The notes under the pieces are model-generated. The model saw only the letters and a program-made list of their open reading frames with translations, ran no database searches and was not told the DNA's origin. This document shows, one piece after another, positions 55,085 through 64,000 of a stretch of 64,000 nt of DNA (positions are counted from its first letter, which is position 1; each line of letters begins with the position of its first letter). The DNA comes from Protula sp. h YS-2021. Its lineage: Eukaryota > Annelida > Polychaeta > Sabellida > Serpulidae. A program made the translations under genes and the position numbers. The stretch lies in the NCBI GenBank assembly GCA_949752745.1, contig OX457031.1:53164303-53228302 (forward strand), read 5' to 3'.

Positions 55085-56860
55085 ATGGCCATGTACATCT
55101 CTCTACTCTTGTATATTGCTGTGTTTTCTTCGGGTTTGGAGTTACCGATGGAAACCATTGTCAGACCAGAATACGGCGTAGTCTTTAGCGCCGAGGCCAT
55201 TTTGGACAATACCCAGAGTGTCTGGCACCACACGTTCGCATACCAGCTTATTCACAAACCAGTACCCAACTTCGTTCGCCTTTGTGGTACCGATTCCGGC
55301 GTTCCGAAGCGCAAAGATAAAATGGCTTACCCAGTGGAGGAAGATTTCTGTCCAGCTCTCCGGGGATACAATGAAAGAAGTGAAGAATTACAACAGCAGA
55401 TCTTACAATTAGAAAGGAACCTTGAATTACTACAACCTTCAAATAATTCTTCTCGGGACAAACGAGGGCTACTTGACGAGTGTTCGCAGCAATGGTTTAA
55501 GCACCGGAAGAACGGAAGTATCTAGACTATTTTTCAATAAACTCTATATTGCCATTAGTAGTAATAATCAAATTTTTATAGCCTTGTCTGATTCTGAATA
55601 TGAATGGTGTAATGGTAAAATTTTAAGACGGTGCTCTCAAAGAATGGCAGTACAAGAGGCTTCGAATCCATCTTGTGCCTTCGCGTTATTTTTAAATGAT
55701 CATGACGTTATTTCAGAGTTGTGTCATTTTTCTCTCATACCCAAACAAACAAAGTTAGAAACTCATATTATTGAATTAAGACCGAATAAATATTTTATTT
55801 CTACTGCAGATAACAATTGATTGCAGACGTGTACGTCAGGAACTCCTAAGCATGTTATTCCTTGTAAATTATGTGTCATAAGCTTACCGTGTTCTTGTTC
55901 CTTGAAAGCAGATCCATTTTTTATTCCAGCCTCTTTAGATAATTGTCATTATGACAATATTCCTACTATGGTTCAAGCGCATAATTTGCCAGCGCTTTTT
56001 GCATTCTATGGTACACAGTTTCAACTTAATAATTTTACTCAATATGTGAAAAACCATAATGAAATGCATGTTGAATATCCTCAAATTGAAATATTTGACC
56101 GTAACTTCTCGAATGTCCTTCGGAAGTCAGAGACTATAAAACTGTCACTTCAAAGCACAACAAAAGCCATAAAAGAAAATAAGAAGGTTTATGCCGACAA
56201 GGTATCAAGGTTAAGCGCTAACTTGAATCTGTTAATTTTTCCTTCTTTTAATAGGGGTTTACAGACAATAACAGGGGTAACGTTCTTCATGTCTTTAGGG
56301 GCCTTAATCCTTTCTTTACGAAATTATTGCGCTCTAATTGGATTGTTAAAACCAGCTAGTGCATTCTCTTTGAATGCTATGACCACTACCGAAAAACTCC
56401 GTTTAAGTGAGTGTTACCTTGGGTGACTGTATTCCTTGTAATTTTTCTAATTCTTTTGGTCATAGCAACTTTTTGCTTATCTTTGAAACGATTTCGACAT
56501 AGTCAGGTACCTAAGGCTTACACTACGTTGAGGGTTGTAATGTTCAGTGATCGTGATAGAGTTGAACTTCTGTTACAACTAATTCCATTCCCGGTTTCTG
56601 ATCTGCAAGTGTTAGCTGATTCTTATTGTAATAAACCTAAATTGGTATCTTTCGCGTTTAAACCGTATATGATTTTCAATTGGTCCTTTTTGGAACTAAA
56701 AACTCGGGTTGGTGATCGTGTTTTTGTCCTTCCTACCAAGTTGTCGCTTGGTTTACGTAAAGCTTGGAAAATTAGAAATTTATTGCCTCACTTGTCTCAT
56801 TTACAATCGGAAAGGAGACGCACGAGTTGTTTACTTGGACTCCGTCTCTTGAAAAGGTAA
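55085..56860 (+). pseudogene. env: Envelope-like glycoprotein gene, broken in at least three places
   Basis: Frame 1 (55085-55525) opens with a signal peptide (MAMYISLLLYIAVFSSGLEL). It has a cysteine-containing ectodomain, a helical Gln/Leu stretch and a furin-type site, RDKR, followed by GLL, near 55458-55480. The coding trace then shifts frame between about 55460 and 55520 (55422-55820 frame). It meets a TGA at 55818-55820, continues in that frame to 56426, and shifts again near 56411-56426. The last frame (to 56860) starts with a transmembrane segment (WVTVFLVIFLILLVIATFC) and a ~120-residue basic cytoplasmic tail. Signal peptide, protease site, cysteine-rich region with CKLCVISLPCSC, and C-terminal TM are the hallmarks of a class of retroviral-type envelope proteins that mediate membrane fusion. 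As read it cannot make a full-length protein. Confidence 0.8.
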
Positions 56861-58113
56861 TTGATTCACCAATACGTTATCAGGCCTTGTTGGGTCAGGA
56901 AAACAAATAGACGCGAATCAGATATATCTCAAACACCAAACTGATAGCCCTGTCGACCTTGATCACGAAATTTCCCCGGGAACTTCAATGGCCAATAATG
57001 AGTAATTTACTCTTACAAAATATATGTTGGGTCCTTGTTGTTTGGGGATACTCGCTCTTGACATGGGTTTATTTTGTGTGTCACGGCTCAGCTCATGTTT
57101 ATTCATAGCGTTCTGCTTCTTATTAATGTTGCTATACCATTAGGATATGAAACATGATACTATGCATCAAGCATAATGATGATGTTATAGTCAGTTCATA
57201 AAGCTTTCTATTTGGAGAAGGTAGATCGTTCTGTTACGTTATCCTTACTCAATGTTGACGTCGCTTTCGATTGTACAGGCCGCGAAAAATAAATTTAGGC
57301 CTTCACTACCTAGCATATAAATACAGTTTTTTTAATAATTTGTGACCTTATTGGTGTTTGAGCTTATTAATATTTAAATCTTTATTGTAATGTACTAATC
57401 TTGATTACGGTTCAGTGGCTGTATTTGCATTCATATACTATAAATTAAGAGTTGTTGGGTCCCCGGAGGGTTTTGTTTTCTTTTTCTTTCCCCTGGTAAC
57501 TTGATGGTTGCAGTTATTCTTTTCCTCATTATATGTATAACTCTTTCTGTGTATTCTTGTTTTCTTTTCCTTGTGGAAGTTAATTTCAATTTTATCTGAT
57601 AGTTGGTGAACACGTCCATTTTTCTTATAGATTAGTAATAAACTATTGTTCTTACCTATTTACATATTTACATCGCTGGAAGGTTTGGTCCCACGGTTCT
57701 TGGGGTCCCATATATCGTTTTCCTTCTCGGTTTCTGCTGCCCGATGCACCACTATCTCTTCACGTATTACCCGCAACAGCCCCTCTTTTTGTTCTTTTCA
57801 TTTTTATATTGTTGTTTCGGACAGAATACCCACAGGTGGTCTGAGGCTTTTGATCTTTGACTCCTTCCACTTCCATGACTTCCTCGATTTTGTAGGGGTA
57901 GCCGCTGTTCCCGAGTTCAAATAAGGCCGTCATGGATATGAGTATCGGCACCATGGTCGTTGGCCTCTCGGGACAGTAATAGCGTGTTCCCGATTAAAGC
58001 CGTATTCCATTAGTAGCCACCATGTTACAATGAGTTGTTTCGACATAGGTTACATCCATAATCTTTTTTTCTTGTTCAGTTGTGAGACTGAGTGTCACAG
58101 GAGTTCCACTTTT
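56861..58113 (+). other. 3' internal non-coding region of Gypsy-like element
   Basis: About 1.25 kb between env and the 3' LTR with only short ORFs (for example 92 codons at 57646-57924) and no recognised domain. The element's 3' untranslated region. Confidence 0.5.
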
Positions 58114-58124
58114 AAGTTGGGGAG
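58114..58124 (+). promoter_or_regulatory. Polypurine tract
   Basis: AAGTTGGGGAG ends immediately before the TG of the 3' LTR. A modest tract with two T residues. Confidence 0.6.
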
Positions 58125-58893
58125 TGTTCAGTGGATGAAATGGTGATTTGTTAATAATATTGAAAAATAATTATTTAGGGGTCAGGATATTATTGGTTGA
58201 GTCGAATTGACAGCTGAAAGGAAACTTTATTTACCGATTGGAAAATGGCGTGATGTAACAGGTTGGTCCTTCTTTGTTCTTGTAAATAGGATTATGTGTC
58301 TACTTAATCTTTGGGATTTTAGATTGTATGGCTTACTGGTTTTCCTCTCTTGTTCTTATATTGCATTAAAATTCAATAGTCAAAAGAAGTAAAACGTTTA
58401 CATATGCTTTGATGGTTTTATACTGTTTCCTTTAGAAGAGTGACTCACGGGTCTTAAGGGAAAAATGAATTAATAAATTAGGTTCGTCATGTGAGTTGTT
58501 GTTAGATAAAAAATATATAAAATCGAAGCGAAAATCGAAGTCAGACTAAATTATGTTGGAGTCATCCCTTCGAATCGTGATGTCTGTTAAGTTCTCATTG
58601 GAAGTAAAATGTATGTAATTTATATTCGTCCAATCAGTCAATCTTTGTAACTAGTCTACTGTCTGGGTAGAAGATATATAAGAGATGGTTTTGACCACAG
58701 CGCAGGGGGTGTGTGCGCTTGGTCTTTGTGAATTAAAGTTGGGTTTAAAAGTTGCATTAATAAAGCCTAATTTCAAATTCTTAGAAAAGGACTTATCATT
58801 CCGGTACCGCTCTACACTTCAGCTAAGTAAAAACCACCCAATTATAATACTTAAAGTTCCGTTAGAGAAAAAGGTTGAACGGGCTTTAAAACA
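58125..58893 (+). repeat. 3' LTR of Gypsy-like element
   Basis: 769 bp, same length and ends as the 5' LTR with one visible substitution. Followed by TATA, the right half of the target duplication. Confidence 0.96.
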
Positions 58894-60238
58894 TATATGA
58901 CACATATACACCAGAACCCCTAGACCGGATAACGCCGCAAATCGAACCACCTCCCTGATAGGTAGGTCCACTTTTCAGTATGTCGAGTTCCAAGTTCCTC
59001 CCATAGTCGACAACCCAAAAATTAGACTATAATCCCAGAAATCAAATCAGTGGCTGGTCTTTATCCGAGAATTTGCTACATATATATATATATTGCTATA
59101 AGCCTCTTATTAAATGTTTAAACATGTGTTGTTTAACATTTATATGCTAACATGACAATCACATCATCACCTTGTCACTGAACACACTCTTACAATTTAG
59201 ATATTTAGCTCGAGAATAGGTCATTAAAATTTTAGCCTTATCTAAAGATTAGCCTTGTCTGAAAAAAAACCTACCCAGAACCTGGCGTCATCATATCGAT
59301 AATACTGGGTGCCTCTGAAAAAGTAGGTGTGTGAGTTTATCCACTGCAATGCGGGTAGCCCTCGCCATACGGTCAAGCTCCTGGGATAACCCCTTTCAAC
59401 GCCCCTCCAAGACGTGTAGCGGTACTGCTGACCACCGGAAAAGCATAAAATGAAAGACCGTTTAGCTAATTTATTTCAACATTTTGATGTTTTCAACTAC
59501 TAGGAGAAAATAACAATTCACATAACATTATCATATACTGTGTATAACTTTGTATAAAAACCATATAAATATTGTAAAAAAAATAGCAATACTGTCTTTC
59601 GTAGATGTGTTATTGCTACTTTTGTGTCAATCTTGTCCTTTATGCGTAAAATAAACATTCAAATAAACACAACCGAAACTGTTTAGAGTTCACGGCATAG
59701 TCGTCCAACAGACAGAAGAATAATAAATATTGGCAAGCCGTCAAGGTACTATCTATTCAAGTAGTGTTGTCAAATTTAAAAAAGGTTCATGTATAATTAC
59801 GCTTTATGAAGTAAGTTTTATCGTTTCCGCTCCAGACAAAGGCGGCGTCTCTGTTATTATGGATACCGTGCCACCATTGTGAGATATTCATAGGACACCC
59901 GTCTACCAGCTTCATGTTTTCATATCCCCAGTATGTATCTCCCATAAAGAAGCATGTTCTCCCAATCCTTTCTATACGACCCCTTATAACATGTTGTCCG
60001 TTTACAATGGAATACTGGTGCCGGGGTGCCCAATACAGGGCAGCATCCAGGTTTCCAGGTAGCCCTTTCCAATCGTCGCTTATCCTTCTCGGATAGCCAT
60101 TTTCCATCCCACTTGGAGACAAGCGGGCATAAAAGTTTCCTTGAAAGGCGAATGTATACATTCATCGGTTGATCTCGTACAAAGTTATAACATCGAATCG
60201 TGCATTCGAGCAAGAGTCGGAAAAGCCGGAGGAGGGGG

Positions 60239-60255
60239 CGGGGAGGGGGGGGGGG
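60239..60255. repeat. Poly(G) tract in MMP hinge
   Basis: Near-pure G run (C on the coding strand) in the proline-rich hinge. It is the point where the MMP reading frame changes and a possible slippage or assembly error. Confidence 0.85.
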
Positions 60256-60904
60256 TATGTGGTGCCTACTGTGTTGGTTCTGGCGGCTGCTGTATGGACA
60301 CTGCTGGCGGCGTAGGGCCATCTGTAGGTGGCGCTGGTGGCGGTGTATTCACCCCGTAGAGGTGCCGGATACCATTGATGTCATCGTTATTCAGTGCAAA
60401 GTTCGGGTTGTAACCCTAGTAAAATGGTGCCATGAGAGCATCTCTAATACTCGAATGTCCCAGTCCAAGGGAATGGCCTATTTCATGGTGGTAGATTGGT
60501 AAATAAAACAATAGCATTCCAACAACAGGATTCCGACGACATAAAATATTAATCGGTAGAGGAAAATTAATGATCCAGAACAAAGAGGGATAGCTGTGGC
60601 TGGAATGATTCCAACGTGAAATGGCGGATAAAGGGGGTTTAGGTGCTGCAACCCCTCCTGAGTTCTGTAGCAGGAAAATGTTGGACTATTAAACTTTCCT
60701 TAGAAAAAGTTCAGGAAATCCAAAGTATGCTATTAAACTCAAGGTTTCAGCAGTTGATATAGTAAAGCAACATTCTCAAGCTGAGGTAAAACTCGAAACT
60801 TGAGATGAATCTCCATTTTAAAATTTTAAATAATTTAAGGATTTTAATATGACTTGATAAATTATTATTGTTGTAGTAAGCATATGCAACTACGTGATCT
60901 CCAT

Positions 60905-61207
60905 GCGATTACAAAACACACGAATGGCAACACATACGATTGACAACACTCACGAATAACAATACTTACGAATGACAATACTCACGAATGACAACACACA
61001 CGAATGACAACACACGAATGACAACACTCAAAAATTAACACTCAAAAATTAAAACACACCCGAATGACAACACTTCCGACTGACATCACACCCGAATGAC
61101 AACCCTAACGAATAACAACACTCCAGAATAACAACACTCACGAATGAAAACAATCACGAATGACAACCCTCACGAATACAGCACTCACGAATGACAACAC
61201 AAGCGAT
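60905..61207. repeat. 16-bp minisatellite in MMP intron
   Basis: About 18 degenerate units of ACGAATGACAACACTC, some shortened. It lies within the intron between the two catalytic-domain exons of the MMP pseudogene. Confidence 0.9.
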
Positions 61208-61630
61208 AATTTGACGACAACACAATTCCCAGTTTAACCAACAGTCGTATTCCGTGTTTTATCATCTGATTCACAAGCAGAAAAAACAACTAAGTTGATT
61301 TTTAAAGTATTTTTTTCATACCTCTGTATGACCGTAGCGTCCAGCTTTCGTCGTCATCAAAATGAGCGTCGCCGCCATACATTAGGAAGCACGCATGCGC
61401 AAGGACTTTTCCTGGCCCATCACATGAATCACTGTCTCCATGGTAGCCAGATGCAAACAGAATTTCAATGTCAACAGGACCCGAATTACGCCGTTCAAAA
61501 TTGAGAGTAGTTACATCTGACCACACTTTAAAAGCTTGCGCCATAACGGCGTCGGTGTCGGAGTGCGACACGTCATTGTCGGGATATCGCCGTTTTCTGT
61601 ATGTCAATATTCTTTTACCCCATCTGGATC

Positions 61631-63515
61631 CTGTGAAAAAATCAGAGACGTGATTTAATCTTATTGGTAAATTGGGTAGTTTGATGAGACGGTCAGAGCG
61701 AAGGCGAAAACTTTTAGTTTATACCCTGAAAATGGATCTCTTTCGATTGCTAACTTCAACTATGCATATACCTCATCGCCACGCCCCACCCCCAACCCCT
61801 ACCCCCACCCCAGCGCACTTTCATATGCCAGGAACTACATGTTCACCCATTGCTTGCAGAAAGTATAAAACTTAACTTATGAAGAGAAGTTTGTCTGATT
61901 GGCAGGGTGCCATTATTTTAGAAAACACCAACGACTGTATTTTTAAAGGATTTTTTATTCCGGTGTCTTGCTGTGCCGTCGCAGCATTATGATACTGAAG
62001 TTCATACCACTATGTGTTCCTTTCCGTTAGTTTCATAGTAATATTTTGGCGCATTCTCGAAACACATTACTTATGTACATATCATCTATGTATGCACTGA
62101 TTGCATTCCTTTCTTTTCAACATGCAGCATTAAACTGAAAACAAACTGCTCTTTGGGTGCCACCAAGAAATTTCTGCCACTTTCCCCCAGCACATTAACA
62201 TCACCAAGCTGCAGACCGGGGTTTGGGGGAGGGGGGGGGGGGGGGGTGCGACGAGTGGGAAATTGTGGGGAATCAGACTCTTGCACATCAATTAAAATGT
62301 TCTAAAGCATACAAGTTTACAATTTTTTCATTATTTAAAAAAAACGGGTTTGTACTGACACACTACCAGGGTGATGGGGAATTCATTGGCGTAGCCACTT
62401 TTACAAGTGTGTGTAGGGGGGTGGCAAATCTTTTCAAAACGTTCATTGAACTTCCCGGTAAACATTTTTTTGTTATAAAACGTTTTACAAACGTTTTTGT
62501 AAAACCTAAAAAAATCATTAAAACGTTTTCTTTTTGTAATAGCTACAAGAAACGATAAAAAATGTTTATTTTGGGAATTTTTTAAAGGGTTGCAGAGTGA
62601 GCGTTTTCCGAACAGTTACATCGGGGTTTTAACAATACAATTCCCAAACCTTTTTCAATCAGTAGGGGGAAAACGAGTCTTCTACCACAGTATTTTACCA
62701 CAGAGTTCTACCACAGAGTTCTGCTACAGAGTTCTACCACAGTAACCCCCCCCCCCCCCACCCCCCTCGTGGCAGCAAGCCCTTGCGAAATTGTGAAGAG
62801 CGCACCATTCAAAGATGTGTGCGAATGGCCAGCCCTTTCAAAGGCGTGAGCAACCCATGTTGTTCACACACGCACACACAGACACACATACACAATGAAT
62901 AACTGTTTATTTTGGAATAAAGGGATCCCTTTAATTTTAGTTTTAGGTGGACTAGTACAACCCAAGCGGCATAATCTCTTCATCTCAGTCTTCTCTTGCA
63001 CCCACCGCCATTTCAATTTCAAAAAGGTATTTTCCACAGGTCTCTACTATTTTTGTCGGGCAATTCCAAGACACATTGTAAAAACAATGCGTCTCGAACG
63101 CCAAACGATAGAAATTTATGGTACAGACCTAGTCTATCTAAGTGGTAAGGCATGAATGATGCTTCACTTTCTTTTATCTCTTGTATATACCTGACTTTCT
63201 CTTTTTTCCCAATATGCCTCTCTTATATACCCACCCTCCCCTCAACAGCGAAGTTGTGTGTGAATTAAACTATCAACCAACCCCCTCTCTAGGACAAAGT
63301 GTATGTATAGCAGGAAATACCCATTACAACAAGAAAATAATTTGTTCAACAGGCAAGAATAACATTTTTCAGCCCTTTCAAAAACGTGAGCAACTGATTT
63401 TTTTACACACACACACAAACACTCATACACAATAGCACCAGCGTATTTCGAATTTTTAGGCGGCTGCCCTGAAAAGGTCAGCCACAAGAGTATTATTACT
63501 TGGCTGGTGCTGGTA
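61631..63515. other. Gene-free stretch with simple repeats
   Basis: A G-run is at 62224-62246. ACGTTTT palindromic repeats (AAAACGTTTT) lie at 62478-62530. Four ~15-bp TTCTACCACAGAG units lie at about 62687-62745, then a C-run at 62745-62766. A direct repeat (AGCCCTTTCAAA..CGTGAGCAAC then CA-rich DNA) occurs at about 62831-62895 and 63369-63433. No MMP prodomain exon with a cysteine-switch motif was recognised here. Confidence 0.5.
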
Positions 63516-63998
63516 TTACTTGGCGAATGTCAGCCTGTCTTGAAGCGGTCTTAGCTGCTGCGTCATTTGCGCGCTGTTGAAGACGCAGTAGACGGTTCTG
63601 GCTCCGCAGGTCATACATTCTAGGCCGTACTCATGACGCAGGTCTGCCATGTACGCGTGGTTGCAGGTACAGTAAAGGCATGCTTGGCTGACCGCAAATG
63701 GACGCGATCGCTCTGTCGTTTCCTGGGAAGGAGCTGCATCCAAAACACTCCTCAACGTCATTAAACAAGAAATATCCGGCCCATGCTGGATATTCACGTT
63801 CTTCGAGAGCCGCCAGCATGTCCTCCCCAAGCATCCATATCCTTTGGTGGGTCGCAATATGCAGTCACCTTCTTCAATATTCTGCATTCGTTTGCCAATA
63901 GTGACAATCCGGTTGATGCAAACTGGTAGGTAAACTGGCTGGGCATGCGCCGGATCAGGTAACAGATGGAAGAAGTACCGTCTGTATTGCGTGCCTGT
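63516..63998 (-). CDS. Unrecognised reading frame, open at right window edge (3' end only)
   Basis: At least 160 codons, open from the window edge to TAA at 63516-63518. The first internal Met is at 63887. The C-terminal half has paired cysteines: CLYCTCNH then LECMTC, with CVF after it, suggesting a small zinc site. The composition is more GC-balanced than the flanks. I do not recognise a family. It could be the last exon of a cellular gene or part of a mobile element or other integrated DNA continuing to the right. Confidence 0.4.
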   Translation of the reverse strand, partial: TGTQYRRYFFHLLPDPAHAQPVYLPVCINRIVTIGKRMQNIEEGDCILRPTKGYGCLGRTCWRLSKNVNIQHGPDISCLMTLRSVLDAAPSQETTERSRPFAVSQACLYCTCNHAYMADLRHEYGLECMTCGARTVYCVFNSAQMTQQLRPLQDRLTFAK

Positions 63999-64000
63999 TG

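Larger units (their letters stand above)
52278..58893 (+). mobile_element. Gypsy-like (chromodomain, env-bearing) LTR retrotransposon, internally deleted, very young
   Basis: Two 769-bp LTRs (TG...CA) differ at one base. The element is flanked by a 4-bp TATA duplication (52274-52277 and 58894-58897). Internal order: TGG-initiated primer-binding site, signal-peptide/TM ORF, gag 5' part, chromodomain piece of the pol C-terminus, non-coding repeats, splice acceptor, env-like gene, ~1.2 kb of 3' sequence, polypurine tract. Protease, RT, RNase H and the integrase core are missing. The coding parts carry several stops and frameshifts, listed under the individual features. Confidence 0.93.
58898..61630 (-). 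pseudogene. Matrix metalloproteinase (M10A) with hemopexin repeats, decayed
   Basis: Minus-strand exons in order. 61322-61630, with acceptor TTTTTCACAG and donor GTATGA, encodes the N-terminal catalytic part (KAFKVWSD-like AFKVWSDVTTLNFE, then GDAHFDDDESWT). About 59790-60545 encodes the zinc site HHEIGHSLGLGH (60448-60486), the Met-turn LMAPFY, a proline-rich hinge and two hemopexin repeats (DAALYW, TCFFMGDTYWGYE, DAAFVW). 59275 to about 59430, with donor GTAGGT, encodes another repeat (VERGYPRSL, TYFFRGTQYYRYDD). Breaks: TAG 60416-60418 right after the Met-turn, TAG 60266-60268 in the hinge, a frame change at the G/C run 60239-60255, TGA 60162-60164 in hemopexin repeat 1, and a poor donor after repeat 2. 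Prodomain and signal exons were not found to the right. A final repeat may lie in 58900-59050, directly beside the LTR insertion. MMPs cleave extracellular matrix; this copy cannot. Confidence 0.8.

Overview
The window looks like AT-rich metazoan nuclear DNA, most likely from a mollusc and probably a bivalve. I infer this from the mix of content: an intronless TRIM-type RING/B-box gene, several retrotransposon classes (L1/Tx1-like LINEs, BEL/Pao, a chromodomain-bearing Gypsy-like element with an envelope gene), Tc1 and Helitron-like DNA elements, tyrosine-recombinase relics, many minisatellites, a hemopexin-type matrix metalloproteinase, and canonical GT/AG exon borders. No bacterial operons, rRNA or CRISPR were seen. 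The species cannot be fixed from sequence alone.

Layout. 0.4-1.9 kb: TRIM-like gene with a C-terminal membrane anchor (+). 5.4-9.4 kb: almost intact L1/Tx1-like LINE (-), broken by one in-frame stop. 10.3-17.8 kb: BEL/Pao element (+) with one uninterrupted gag-pol frame of about 1,860 codons and a complete 3' LTR, but a 5' LTR that has lost its promoter half. 18.1-20.1 kb: decayed tyrosine-recombinase-like gene (-). 22-38.5 kb: a family of three paralogous two-exon genes for small secreted cysteine-rich peptides (A, B, C; all -). They are embedded in segmental duplications and 19-bp minisatellites and interleaved with a dead LINE that carries a Helitron-like insertion and with a dead Tc1 transposase. 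38.5-44.4 kb: an RT fragment, two foldback elements and simple repeats. 44.5-47.1 kb: a TA-flanked terminal-inverted-repeat element with a GACGTC-rich array, containing a nested foldback. 48.1-49.3 kb: reiterated CCAAT/TATA promoter-like modules. 49.7-50.5 kb: second tyrosine-recombinase relic (-). 52.3-58.9 kb: young Gypsy-like LTR element with a 4-bp target duplication. 59.0-61.6 kb: decayed matrix metalloproteinase gene (-) directly beside that insertion. 63.5-64.0 kb: an unrecognised reading frame leaving the window (-).

The two most unusual systems are these. (1) The 6.6-kb Gypsy-like element: its LTRs differ at one base in 769. Inside, it carries a signal-peptide/transmembrane ORF upstream of gag, a gag fragment run directly into the terminal chromodomain with protease-RT-integrase missing, and an env-like gene behind a splice acceptor. 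It has several disabling lesions, which implies it was mobilised in trans. (2) The cysteine-rich secreted peptide family, where one copy (B) is intact and cleanly spliced, one (C) is shortened, and one (A) is dead. The copies share flanking DNA and sit beside the same minisatellite.

Most of the window is repeats. Only TRIM, BEL gag-pol, peptide gene B, possibly peptide gene C, and the edge ORF look like open coding sequence.
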